From CALJUZ01 sp003387805 (GTDB lineage Bacteria; Bacillota; Limnochordia; Limnochordales; ZCTH02-B6), in NCBI GenBank assembly GCA_937975235.1, contig CALJUZ010000084.1:1-9022 (forward strand): a stretch of DNA of 9,022 nucleotides, given 5' to 3'. Below are positions 1 through 5,566 of the stretch, piece by piece; position 1 is the first letter of the stretch, and each line of letters begins with the position of its first letter. The notes under the pieces were generated by a model. The model saw only the letters and a program-made list of their open reading frames with translations, had not been told where the DNA came from and did not search any database. The position numbers were made by a program, and so were the translations under genes.

Positions 1-5
1 CCGGC

Positions 6-107
6 GGAACCGGTCCTGCGAAACCGGTCCTGCGAAACCGGTCCTGCGAAACCGGGGCCGGCGAAACCGGGGCCGGCGAAACCAGGGCCGGCGGAACCGA
101 GACCGGC
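6..107. repeat. GC-rich short tandem repeat, 14/15-bp units
   Basis: Seven head-to-tail units are visible. Three are 14 bp (6-19, 20-33, 34-47; form GRAACCGGTCCTGC). Four are 15 bp (48-62, 63-77, 78-92, 93-107; form GAAACCGGGGCCGGC with one to a few changes). The change of unit length from 14 to 15 breaks any single reading frame, so the array as a whole does not look like a maintained coding repeat. Frame 3 has no stop from position 3 into the ATPase, and frame 1 stays open to 324, so the tail of an upstream gene cannot be excluded. Its words (CCGGCGGAACCG and similar) recur in the repeat encoding the ATPase tail at 1056-1223. Confidence 0.8.
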
Positions 108-136
108 CGGGCCGGCGGTTCCGCCGCCCGTCGCTC

Positions 137-151
137 CCGTTCCGGGAACGG
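137..151. promoter_or_regulatory. 15-bp palindrome upstream of the transporter operon
   Basis: CCGTTCC-G-GGAACGG is a perfect inverted repeat with a single central base, ending 40 bases before the chosen ATPase start. A one-base centre cannot form a hairpin loop, although the inner five bases could loop out to leave a 5-bp stem. The form fits a dimeric repressor operator. No recognisable promoter lies around it, and palindromes arise easily in GC-rich DNA, so the regulatory reading is inference. Confidence 0.25.
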
Positions 152-174
152 CCGGAACGATGCGCGAGTCGTGC

Positions 175-181
175 GAGAGGG
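175..181 (+). promoter_or_regulatory. Ribosome binding site that decides the ATPase start
   Basis: GAGAGGG lies 10 bases before the GTG at 192. The alternative in-frame GTG at 171 has no comparable purine-rich site before it. Confidence 0.5.
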
Positions 182-191
182 ATGTGATCGC

Positions 192-1274
192 GTGGGCGAA
201 GTGCTCCGCGTCAACAATTTATGGAAAGTCTTCGGGCGGCCGAAGTTTCGGTTTGACCCGGACGAGCCGGGCGCCTTGGAGAAGCTGGAGGCTCTCGGCG
301 TCGTGGCTGCGGTGCGGGACGTGAGCTTGTCGCTGCAGCGGGGCGAGTTTTTCGTCGTCATGGGCCTTTCGGGCAGCGGCAAGTCCACGTTTATCCGCTG
401 CCTGCTCCGGCTGGTGGAGCCGACGGCCGGCGCGGTTTTCGTCGACGGGCAGGAGGTGACGGCCCTGAACCGGCGGGAGCTGACGGAGTTCCGCCGGGAA
501 AAGGTGGGGATGGTGTTCCAGCACTACGGACTTCTGCCCCACAAAACCGTGCTGGAAAACGCCGCCTTCGGCCTCAAGCTGAAAGGCGTCGACAAGAAAA
601 CGCGGCTGGAGCGGGCCGAGGAGGCGCTGGTTCAGGTAGGGCTGCAAGACTGGCTGCACCATTACCCGTCGCAGCTGTCCGGGGGCATGCAGCAGCGAGT
701 GGGCATCGCCCGGGCCCTGGCCAAGGATCCGGCCATTTTGCTCATGGACGAACCGTTCAGCGGCCTGGACCCCCTCATCCGGCGGGAGATGCAGGACGAG
801 CTGCTGCGCCTGCAGGAGCAGCAGCGCCGGACGGTGCTGTTCGTCACCCACGACCTGGACGAGGCGCTGCGGCTGGGCGACCGGATGGCGGTCATGCGGT
901 CCGGCCGGTTCGTGCAGGTGGCCGAGCCGGCGGAGGTGCTGGCCAATCCGGCCGATGACTACGTGGCCCGTTTCGTCGAAGGCGCCCGCCGGGCGCTGGG
1001 CGCCGCGGCGGCCAACGGGCGGCGGCCGGAAGCGGGCGCGCCGGCCGCGGCTGGAATGGCCGACGGAACCGCCGGCGGAATGGCCGACGGAACCGCCGGC
1101 GGAAGGGCTGACGGAACGGCCGGCGGAAGGGCCGACGGAACGGCTGACGGAACGGCCGGCGGAAGGGCCGACGGAACGGCCGGCGAGACGGCCGCCGGAA
1201 CGCCCGACGGAACCGCCGGCGAAGCCGCCGACGCCGGAGCGAAAGGCGAGGTGAAGCAGCGTGGCGCCCTTTGA
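192..1274 (+). CDS. opuAA: Glycine betaine/proline-type ABC transporter ATP-binding protein with low-complexity tail
   Basis: This is the ATPase that would power a quaternary-amine (osmoprotectant) importer at the inner face of the membrane. With the GTG start at 192 it has 360 residues. Visible motifs are Walker A GLSGSGKST (58-66), Q-loop Gln about 110, signature LSGGMQQ (162-168), Walker B ILLMDEP (182-188) with catalytic Glu187, D-loop SGLD, and H-loop His220. The N-terminal VNNLWKVFG and the HYGLLPHKTVLEN segment are typical of ProV/OpuAA/GbuA. In those relatives the ABC domain is followed by tandem CBS domains that sense ionic strength or c-di-AMP. Here residues from about 266 to 360 show no CBS pattern and instead carry an Ala/Asp/Gly/Thr octapeptide repeat (289-344). 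The gene overlaps the permease start by 14 bases. GTG 171 or GTG 201 are other possible starts. Substrate specificity is inferred from family only. Confidence 0.9.
   Translation: MGEVLRVNNLWKVFGRPKFRFDPDEPGALEKLEALGVVAAVRDVSLSLQRGEFFVVMGLSGSGKSTFIRCLLRLVEPTAGAVFVDGQEVTALNRRELTEFRREKVGMVFQHYGLLPHKTVLENAAFGLKLKGVDKKTRLERAEEALVQVGLQDWLHHYPSQLSGGMQQRVGIARALAKDPAILLMDEPFSGLDPLIRREMQDELLRLQEQQRRTVLFVTHDLDEALRLGDRMAVMRSGRFVQVAEPAEVLANPADDYVARFVEGARRALGAAAANGRRPEAGAPAAAGMADGTAGGMADGTAGGRADGTAGGRADGTADGTAGGRADGTAGETAAGTPDGTAGEAADAGAKGEVKQRGAL
1056..1223 (+). repeat. 24-bp coding tandem repeat in the ATPase tail
   Basis: Units begin at 1056, 1080, 1104, 1128, 1164 and 1188. Four units are 24 bp; the units at 1128 and 1188 are 36 bp because of an inserted 12-bp half-unit. 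The first two copies are identical. Each unit encodes MADGTAGG or a close variant (RADGTAGG, RADGTAGE). All unit lengths are multiples of 12, so frame is kept. This looks like recent slippage or unequal-crossing-over expansion inside a coding region. Confidence 0.9.
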
Positions 1275-2103
1275 GTTTCACGTGGGCCCGGCGGTGAGCG
1301 ATTTCGTGGGCTGGCTGCTGCGCACGTACGGCGATTTCTTCGACGCGGCGTCGCGCACGCTGCTCAGCATGCTGCTCACGGTCGAGGACATCTTGATGTG
1401 GATTCCGTGGTGGGCCATGGTGGCGGGCGTCGTGGTGGCCAGCTGGCTGGTGAGCCGCCACGTGGCGGGCTCCCTGGTGCTGGGCGGCCTGCTGGTGGTG
1501 GTGGTGGGCTTCGGCTTGTGGGAACCGACCATGACGACCCTGGCCATCGTGGTCACGTCGGTCATTTTGGCGCTTATCATCGGTATTCCCATCGGCATCC
1601 TCATGGCCGAGTTCCGGCCGGTCCGCGCCGTCATGCAGCCCGTTCTGGACGTCATGCAGACCATGCCCAGCTTCGTGTACCTGATTCCGGCCATGATGCT
1701 CCTGGGCCTGGGCAAGGTGCCGGCGGTGCTGGCCACGTGGATTTACGCCGTGCCGCCCGTCATCCGCCTGACGCACCTGGGCATCGAGCAAGTGTCGGGC
1801 GACGTGCAGGAGGCCGCCCTGGCCTACGGCGCGACCCGCTGGCAGCTCCTGAAAGAAGTGCGCCTGCCGCTGGCGCTGCCCTCGCTGATGGCCGGCGTCA
1901 ACCAAACAACCATGATGGCGCTGGCCATGGTGGTGGTGGCCTCCATGATCGGCGCCCGGGGCGTGGGCGAGGAGGTTTTGCTCTCCATCAACCGCCTGGA
2001 CATCGGCCGGGGCTTCGAGGCCGGCTTGGCGGTGGTGGCGCTGGCCATCGTCATAGACCGCTTGACCCAGGGCGTGGCCCGCCGCTTCGAGCCGCCGGTG
2101 TAG
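1261..2103 (+). CDS. opuAB: Glycine betaine/proline-type ABC transporter permease
   Basis: Integral membrane subunit of the importer, 280 residues, of the ProW/OpuAB family. A GTG start is chosen because GAGGTG at 1247-1252 is spaced 8 bases before it, and the 14-base overlap with the ATPase suggests translational coupling. Hydrophobic segments lie at about residues 52-66, 70-87, 92-116, 139-160, 213-231 and 253-266. The inner-membrane EAA loop that docks on the ATPase is clear at 184-207 (EAALAYGATRWQLLKEVRLP start), with the conserved Gly190. The stretches following TMPSFVYLIPAMMLLGLG and VNQTTMMALAMVV are characteristic of this family. There is no fused substrate-binding domain, and no binding-protein gene follows before the terminator, so that partner must be upstream of the window or elsewhere. 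Confidence 0.92.
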   Translation: MAPFEFHVGPAVSDFVGWLLRTYGDFFDAASRTLLSMLLTVEDILMWIPWWAMVAGVVVASWLVSRHVAGSLVLGGLLVVVVGFGLWEPTMTTLAIVVTSVILALIIGIPIGILMAEFRPVRAVMQPVLDVMQTMPSFVYLIPAMMLLGLGKVPAVLATWIYAVPPVIRLTHLGIEQVSGDVQEAALAYGATRWQLLKEVRLPLALPSLMAGVNQTTMMALAMVVVASMIGARGVGEEVLLSINRLDIGRGFEAGLAVVALAIVIDRLTQGVARRFEPPV

Positions 2104-2134
2104 TCCGGCGGAAGGGCCTCTGCCAAAAGCACGG

Positions 2135-2187
2135 GGCTCCGCCGTCCACCCAGGGGACGGCGGGGCCGCTCCGGCGCAGCGGTTTTT
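2135..2187 (+). terminator. Double hairpin and T-run after the transporter operon
   Basis: A 13-bp stem (2135-2147 with 2155-2167, one T:G wobble, 7-base loop) overlaps by two bases a second stem, CCGCT 2166-2170 with AGCGG 2178-2182 (7-base loop). TTTTT follows directly at 2183-2187. The second hairpin plus T-run is a classical, if short-stemmed, rho-independent terminator for the ATPase-permease operon. The first hairpin is stronger but lacks its own T-run. Confidence 0.6.
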
Positions 2188-2224
2188 CGTGCCCGCGCGA
2201 AATCGCACTAGGGTTTTCTCGAAC

Positions 2225-2260
2225 AACGTCGAAACTATCAAAACTGAGGCAATATACGGG
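2225..2260 (+). promoter_or_regulatory. Candidate promoter in AT-rich patch
   Basis: The stretch from about 2200 to 2262 is clearly richer in A and T than its surroundings. It contains a weak pair resembling -35 TCGAAA and -10 TATACG separated by 18 bases. It would drive the PEGA ORF with a leader of roughly 50 bases. Both boxes match the consensus only in part, so this is a weak call. Confidence 0.25.
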
Positions 2261-2319
2261 CATGACGTTGAAGGGGCGCGGCCGCCTCCGGGAAAGGAGC
2301 GGGACCCCATACCGTCACC

Positions 2320-2589
2320 TTGGAGGTCACCGGCGCTGCGGGCGGCACGGCCCGTCTGACGCGGGTCGTGCACGTGGGCCGGCGGCACGCGACGCTGACC
2401 ATCGAATCCGAACCGGAAAACCTCACGGTGTACATCGACGGCGTCGAGCGGGGCCGCACGCCGCTCACCGTGGAGCTGGATCGCGACCTGGTCCACGTGC
2501 GGGTCCGGCACCACTGGCTGGGCGAGTGGGAGGCCAACATTGACCTGCGCTTCACGGCCACGCTGCGAATTTTTGTGGAGCTGCGCTGA
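2320..2589 (+). CDS. Small PEGA-domain protein, possibly a 5'-truncated or frameshifted remnant
   Basis: The 89-residue frame from TTG 2320 contains a convincing PEGA domain at about 24-66: ATLTIESEPENLTVYIDG followed by RGRTPLTVEL. PEGA domains are small beta-rich modules found in surface or envelope proteins. The segment before it reads TVTLEVTGAAGG...TRVVHV, which resembles the last two strands of a PKD or other Ig-like domain, and the frame continues open upstream to 2272 (stops at 2263 and 2269). There is no ATG. The only good Shine-Dalgarno-like site (AAAGGAG, 2293-2299) is 20 bases before the TTG, too far. In-frame GTGs at 2368 and 2374 would remove the Ig-like part. The gene may be a degraded end of a longer envelope protein, or may carry a frameshift just upstream. 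It has no signal peptide. The PEGA call is good; the status as an intact gene is doubtful. Confidence 0.6.
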   Translation: MEVTGAAGGTARLTRVVHVGRRHATLTIESEPENLTVYIDGVERGRTPLTVELDRDLVHVRVRHHWLGEWEANIDLRFTATLRIFVELR

Positions 2590-2617
2590 AGGCGGGCTGC
2601 CGCGCCGGGGAGAGAAG

Positions 2618-2659
2618 ACCGCCGCGCCCGCGCCGTCGCCGGCGCCCGGGCGCGGCGGT
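2618..2659. terminator. Bidirectional stem-loop between convergent genes
   Basis: ACCGCCGCGCCCG (2618-2630) is the perfect reverse complement of 2647-2659, a 13-bp stem. The 16-base loop contains a further 5-bp stem (2631-2635 with 2640-2644). It sits between the PEGA ORF and the M20 gene, which point toward each other. Read on the minus strand, the stem is followed by a T/C-rich run (TCTTCTCTCC), which suits termination of the peptidase transcript. On the plus strand there is no T-run. Confidence 0.65.
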
Positions 2660-2664
2660 ACGCG

Positions 2665-4032
2665 TCACTCGGCCAAGCTGTTCAGCAGCTTGATGTAGCT
2701 GCGCACGCCCTTGTCGAAGCTTTCCAGCCGGAGGAACTCGTTGGGCGCGTGGACCTGGTTGTCCGGGTCACCGAAGCTGAAGAAGATGAAGTCGGTCTTC
2801 AAAATGCTCTCCACCATGGCCGCAACGGGCAGCGTGCCGCCCGCGCGGGTGAAGACGGGTTCTTCGCCGTACACGTCCTCCAGCACGGCGGCGGCCTTCT
2901 TCAGCAGCGGGTGCCCGGGCGGCACCACGTACGCCGGCGCGGAGCCCGCGATGCGGGAAACCGTCACCGTCACGCCGGGGGGCGTATGGGCTTTGACGTG
3001 GGCCTCGATGGCGCTCATCACTTTGTCCGGATCCTGATCCGGCACCAGGCGGCACGAAATTTTCGCGTGGGCCTGGCCGGGCAGCACCGTTTTCACGCCT
3101 TCGCCCTGGAAGCCGCCCCACATGCCGTTGACCTCCAGTGTGGGCCGCACCCACAGCCGCTCCAGGGTGGAGTAGCCCGGCTCGCCGAAGGGCTGGCTGA
3201 CGCCGACGCCGGCCAAGAACTCGGCCTCATCAAAGGGAACTTTCGCGATGGCTTCCTTTTCCTCAGGCGTCAGCTCGCGCACGTCATCGTAGAAGCCTTC
3301 CACCAAAATTTTGCCGTCGGGCGAGCGCAAGCCGGCCAGGATGGCCGCCAGCGCGTGCAGCGGGTTTTGAATGGCGCCTCCGTAGCTGCCCGAGTGCAAA
3401 TCCCCGGCCGCGCCCACGACGTCGATTTGCATGGAGCAAATGCCCCGGCTGCCCACGGTGATGTCGGGCCGCTGCACCCGGTAAAAGCCGCCGTCCGCGC
3501 ACAGCACCGCGTCGCAGCGCAGCTTGTCGGCGTGGGCCTCCAGCAGCGCCGGCAGGCTAGGGCTGCCGATTTCCTCTTCGCCTTCCAGCAGGAACTTGAG
3601 GTTGACCGGCGGCCGGCCGTCCACCGCGGCCAGGGCCTCCACCGCTTTCAGCGGGATGAAGAGGTTGCCTTTGTCGTCGGCCGCGCCGCGGGCGTACAGG
3701 CGGCCGTCCCGCAGCGTGGGCTCGAAGGGCGGCGTTTCCCACAAATGCTCCGGGTCCACGGGCTGCACGTCCACGTGCCCGTAGATGAGATACGTCGGCA
3801 GGGATTCGTCCACCATCCATTCGCCGTACACCGACGGATGGCCCGCGGTCTCGAGAATTTCCACGTGCGGCACGCCGATGGCGCGCAGGCCGGCGGCCGC
3901 CCACTCCGCGGCCCGCCGCACGTCGCCCGCGTGCTCCGGCAGCGCGCTGATGCTGGGGATGCGCAGGAAGTCGGCCAGCTCCTGCAGGTGTCGCTCGCGG
4001 TGCTGCTGCAAATAGGCTTCGTACTTTGCCAT
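2665..4032 (-). CDS. M20 family metallo-dipeptidase
   Basis: Cytoplasmic two-zinc peptidase of the M20 (ArgE/DapE/CNDP-like) family, 455 residues, a usual length, cleaving dipeptides or related amide bonds. Active-site residues are all present: His86 and Asp88 in YGHVDVQP, bridging Asp119 in ARGAADDKG, general base Glu153 and metal ligand Glu154 in EGEEEIGS, Asp180 in CADGG, and His428 in VHAPNE. His213 in DLHSGSYGG marks the dimerisation (lid) domain seen in CNDP-type enzymes, which lies at about 200-320. ATG 4032 is chosen because AGAGAGGTG precedes it by 6 bases; a GTG at 4041 lies inside that site. No signal peptide is seen, which fits a cytoplasmic enzyme. The gene stands alone, divergent from the polysaccharide cluster. 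The substrate cannot be read from the sequence; N-acyl-amino-acid or carnosine-like dipeptides are possible. Confidence 0.93.
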   Translation of the reverse strand: MAKYEAYLQQHRERHLQELADFLRIPSISALPEHAGDVRRAAEWAAAGLRAIGVPHVEILETAGHPSVYGEWMVDESLPTYLIYGHVDVQPVDPEHLWETPPFEPTLRDGRLYARGAADDKGNLFIPLKAVEALAAVDGRPPVNLKFLLEGEEEIGSPSLPALLEAHADKLRCDAVLCADGGFYRVQRPDITVGSRGICSMQIDVVGAAGDLHSGSYGGAIQNPLHALAAILAGLRSPDGKILVEGFYDDVRELTPEEKEAIAKVPFDEAEFLAGVGVSQPFGEPGYSTLERLWVRPTLEVNGMWGGFQGEGVKTVLPGQAHAKISCRLVPDQDPDKVMSAIEAHVKAHTPPGVTVTVSRIAGSAPAYVVPPGHPLLKKAAAVLEDVYGEEPVFTRAGGTLPVAAMVESILKTDFIFFSFGDPDNQVHAPNEFLRLESFDKGVRSYIKLLNSLAE

Positions 4033-4038
4033 GGACGT

Positions 4039-4047
4039 CACCTCTCT
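4039..4047 (-). promoter_or_regulatory. Ribosome binding site of the M20 peptidase
   Basis: AGAGAGGTG on the minus strand, 6 bases before ATG 4032. It fixes the start and rules out the GTG that overlaps it at 4041-4039. Confidence 0.6.
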
Positions 4048-4258
4048 GCGGATGTCTTGCCGTCGTATCGCGGCGGCGGCGCGGCACGCCCTTCGGGCGG
4101 GCCGAAGCGCCGGCTCTAAACGGCATGTTTCGCCCGCCTCCGGCGGCGCTCCTTCGTCGACTTTTGTTTTGAGGAAGGTGTAGACGGCATGGTGGACGAA
4201 AGACGCAAGACGGGGCTTTGAGCGATTTTTGAGCTCCTTTTAAGAGAAGGTTTGGAGG
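4048..4258. other. Divergent intergenic region with candidate attenuator-like leader
   Basis: This gap must hold promoters for both the M20 peptidase (leftward) and the polysaccharide cluster (rightward). The left half is very GC-rich; from about 4160 it becomes AT-richer. I see no promoter matching the consensus well in either direction. The right part holds a tiny ORF (4189-4221). It is followed by a weak 6-bp stem, GGGGCT 4212-4217 with AGCTCC 4232-4237 (one wobble), and then TTTT at 4238-4241. Confidence 0.4.
4189..4221 (+). CDS. Possible leader peptide (10 aa)
   Basis: ATG to TGA encodes MVDERRKTGL. A good Shine-Dalgarno-like run, GAGGAAGGTG (4171-4180), lies 8 bases before the ATG. The stop is 37 bases before the first Wzz-like gene. 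The ORF runs into the left arm of a weak stem followed by four T residues, so translation could affect that structure. No run of regulatory codons for one amino acid is present. So short an ORF can arise by chance; the call rests on the ribosome binding site and position only. Confidence 0.25.
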   Translation: MVDERRKTGL

Positions 4259-5446
4259 ATGAACGGAGTGTCGGACCTGCGTGAACAGGCTTACTGGGAC
4301 GACGAGATCGATCTCCGGCAGCTGGTGGAGACCCTGCTGCGCCACAAATGGGTCATCGTCGGTCTCGTCGTCGCAGCGACGGCTGTCGCCGGGATTTACA
4401 GCTACTTCATCCTTCCGCCTAGATACGAGGCGGTCATGACGGTGGCGCTGCCGGCCGCCGACGGCGCGGACGGCGTCGGCATGAGCGTGGCCGCCTACGA
4501 CGCCTTTGCCGGGAGCAATCGCGTCCTCAGCGCGGTCCTGGCCCGCAGCGGGCTGGACCTGACGCCTCGGCAGCTCAGCGACCGGCTGCAGCGTTCGGTG
4601 AACGCCAATGAGCGGCTCCTCACCGTCACCGCTTCGGCCCAGACCGCCGGCGAGGCCCACCGGCTGACGCTGATGTGGCGCGACGCCTTTGAGGCGGAAG
4701 TCCGGGCGTACGTCCGGGAACAGCTGGACGAGGCGCTGGACGCGGCTCTGCGGGAGCTGGAGCGGGCCCGGGAGGCCCTCTCCCGGGCGGAAGCGGCGCT
4801 GGTGGCCTTCGACCGGGAAACGCCGCTGGGCCTCCTGTCGGCCCGGCTGGCCCGCCTGGAAACCGAGCTGGCCGCCGCGGAAACGGAGCTTCAGAGGCTC
4901 CAAAACGTGACCATTCCCCTGGAATCGGTGCGCGTGCAGCTGCTGGAGGACATGCTGGCCGCGGAACCCGGACTGGCCTCCACGTCGGCGTATGTGGACG
5001 GCTTGACCCGGCCGCTGGCGGACGATCCGGCCGGCGTGGCGGCGCCGCTCCATCCGGCGGTGGAACTGGCCTCGGCCCGCGCCCGGCTGGAAACGAACCA
5101 GCAGGCCGCGGAGCTGCTGCAGCGGCGGATTGAGGATCTGCACGAGCGGATCGCGGCCCTCAACCACGAGCAGACGCTGCTGGAGAACGAGCGGCGGCGG
5201 CTGCAGGACGCGCTGGATTCGGCAGCGGCGCGGCTGCGCGGCGCCAGCGGCCGGGTGGCCGAGCTGGAAGCCCGGGCCCAGCAGCTGGAGCACCTGACGC
5301 AGGTGCGGATCGTTATGGACCCGGTCATGCCGGAGAGCCCCGTGGCGCCCCGCAAAATGCTGAACATGGCGCTGGCCGCGTTTCTGGGACTGTTTGCGGG
5401 CGTCGGGTTTTCGCTGTTTCACGAGTTTTGGCGCCGCACCGAATGA
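4259..5446 (+). CDS. Wzz-like polysaccharide chain-length protein (first paralogue, no cytoplasmic tail)
   Basis: Inner-membrane polysaccharide co-polymerase, 395 residues, expected to control chain length or export of an exopolysaccharide. The N-terminal DDEIDLRQLVETLLRHKW leads into transmembrane helix 1 (about 32-52). An extracytoplasmic Wzz domain follows, then long Glu/Arg/Ala-rich coiled-coil stretches (about 155-240 and 265-350). The conserved MPESPVAPRKMLNM signature leads into transmembrane helix 2 (about 369-387). Only about eight residues follow (ending WRRTE), so the kinase-activating tail known from CapA/CpsC is missing, and there is no kinase domain. ATG 4259 has AGAAGG 8 bases upstream. 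GGAGG abuts this ATG and would suit the in-frame GTG at 4268 (9-base spacing), so the start is uncertain by three codons. It is first of the cluster and is followed by a 120-base gap before the kinase. Confidence 0.88.
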   Translation: MNGVSDLREQAYWDDEIDLRQLVETLLRHKWVIVGLVVAATAVAGIYSYFILPPRYEAVMTVALPAADGADGVGMSVAAYDAFAGSNRVLSAVLARSGLDLTPRQLSDRLQRSVNANERLLTVTASAQTAGEAHRLTLMWRDAFEAEVRAYVREQLDEALDAALRELERAREALSRAEAALVAFDRETPLGLLSARLARLETELAAAETELQRLQNVTIPLESVRVQLLEDMLAAEPGLASTSAYVDGLTRPLADDPAGVAAPLHPAVELASARARLETNQQAAELLQRRIEDLHERIAALNHEQTLLENERRRLQDALDSAAARLRGASGRVAELEARAQQLEHLTQVRIVMDPVMPESPVAPRKMLNMALAAFLGLFAGVGFSLFHEFWRRTE

Positions 5447-5501
5447 GTTCTTGCAGAGATGGGGAAGGGCAGAAGGATCTTCTCGGGCGAATACAGAATG
5501 C

Positions 5502-5531
5502 TTGACGCGGTCGGTTAATACAGCATTTATT
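5502..5531 (+). promoter_or_regulatory. Candidate promoter before the BY-kinase
   Basis: TTGACG (5502-5507) and TTTATT (5526-5531) are separated by 18 bases in the AT-richer gap between the first Wzz gene and the kinase. The -35 matches five of six consensus bases and the -10 is poorer. Start of transcription would be near 5538, about 30 bases before the chosen GTG. This would allow the kinase and downstream genes to be expressed independently of the first Wzz gene. Confidence 0.35.
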
Positions 5532-5554
5532 TTCGATTGCTCGGGGCTATAGGC

Positions 5555-5563
5555 GGGAGGGAG
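5555..5563 (+). promoter_or_regulatory. Ribosome binding site that decides the kinase start
   Basis: GGGAGG at 5555-5560 is 6 bases before GTG 5567 (the purine run extends to 5563). This favours GTG 5567 over the in-frame TTG at 5537, which has no such site. Confidence 0.65.
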
Positions 5564-5566
5564 CCT

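Noticed and set aside
6..107. The short repeats looked like a possible CRISPR array
   Set aside because: Units are 14-15 bp and directly adjacent with no unique spacers, and no cas genes are present.
892..2514. A 540-codon minus-strand frame over the transporter operon
   Set aside because: It is the shadow of the ATPase tail, permease and PEGA frames; the product is His/Arg-rich with an (RRPFRRPFR)-type repeat that is simply the antisense of the ADGT repeat.
2749..4119. A 456-codon plus-strand frame over the peptidase
   Set aside because: It mirrors the peptidase codon pattern, has no ribosome site or recognisable motif, and conflicts with the fully conserved M20 active site on the other strand.
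5459..5518. A 19-codon ORF between the first Wzz gene and the kinase
   Set aside because: It has no good ribosome site and overlaps the candidate -35 region; it is best explained as chance.
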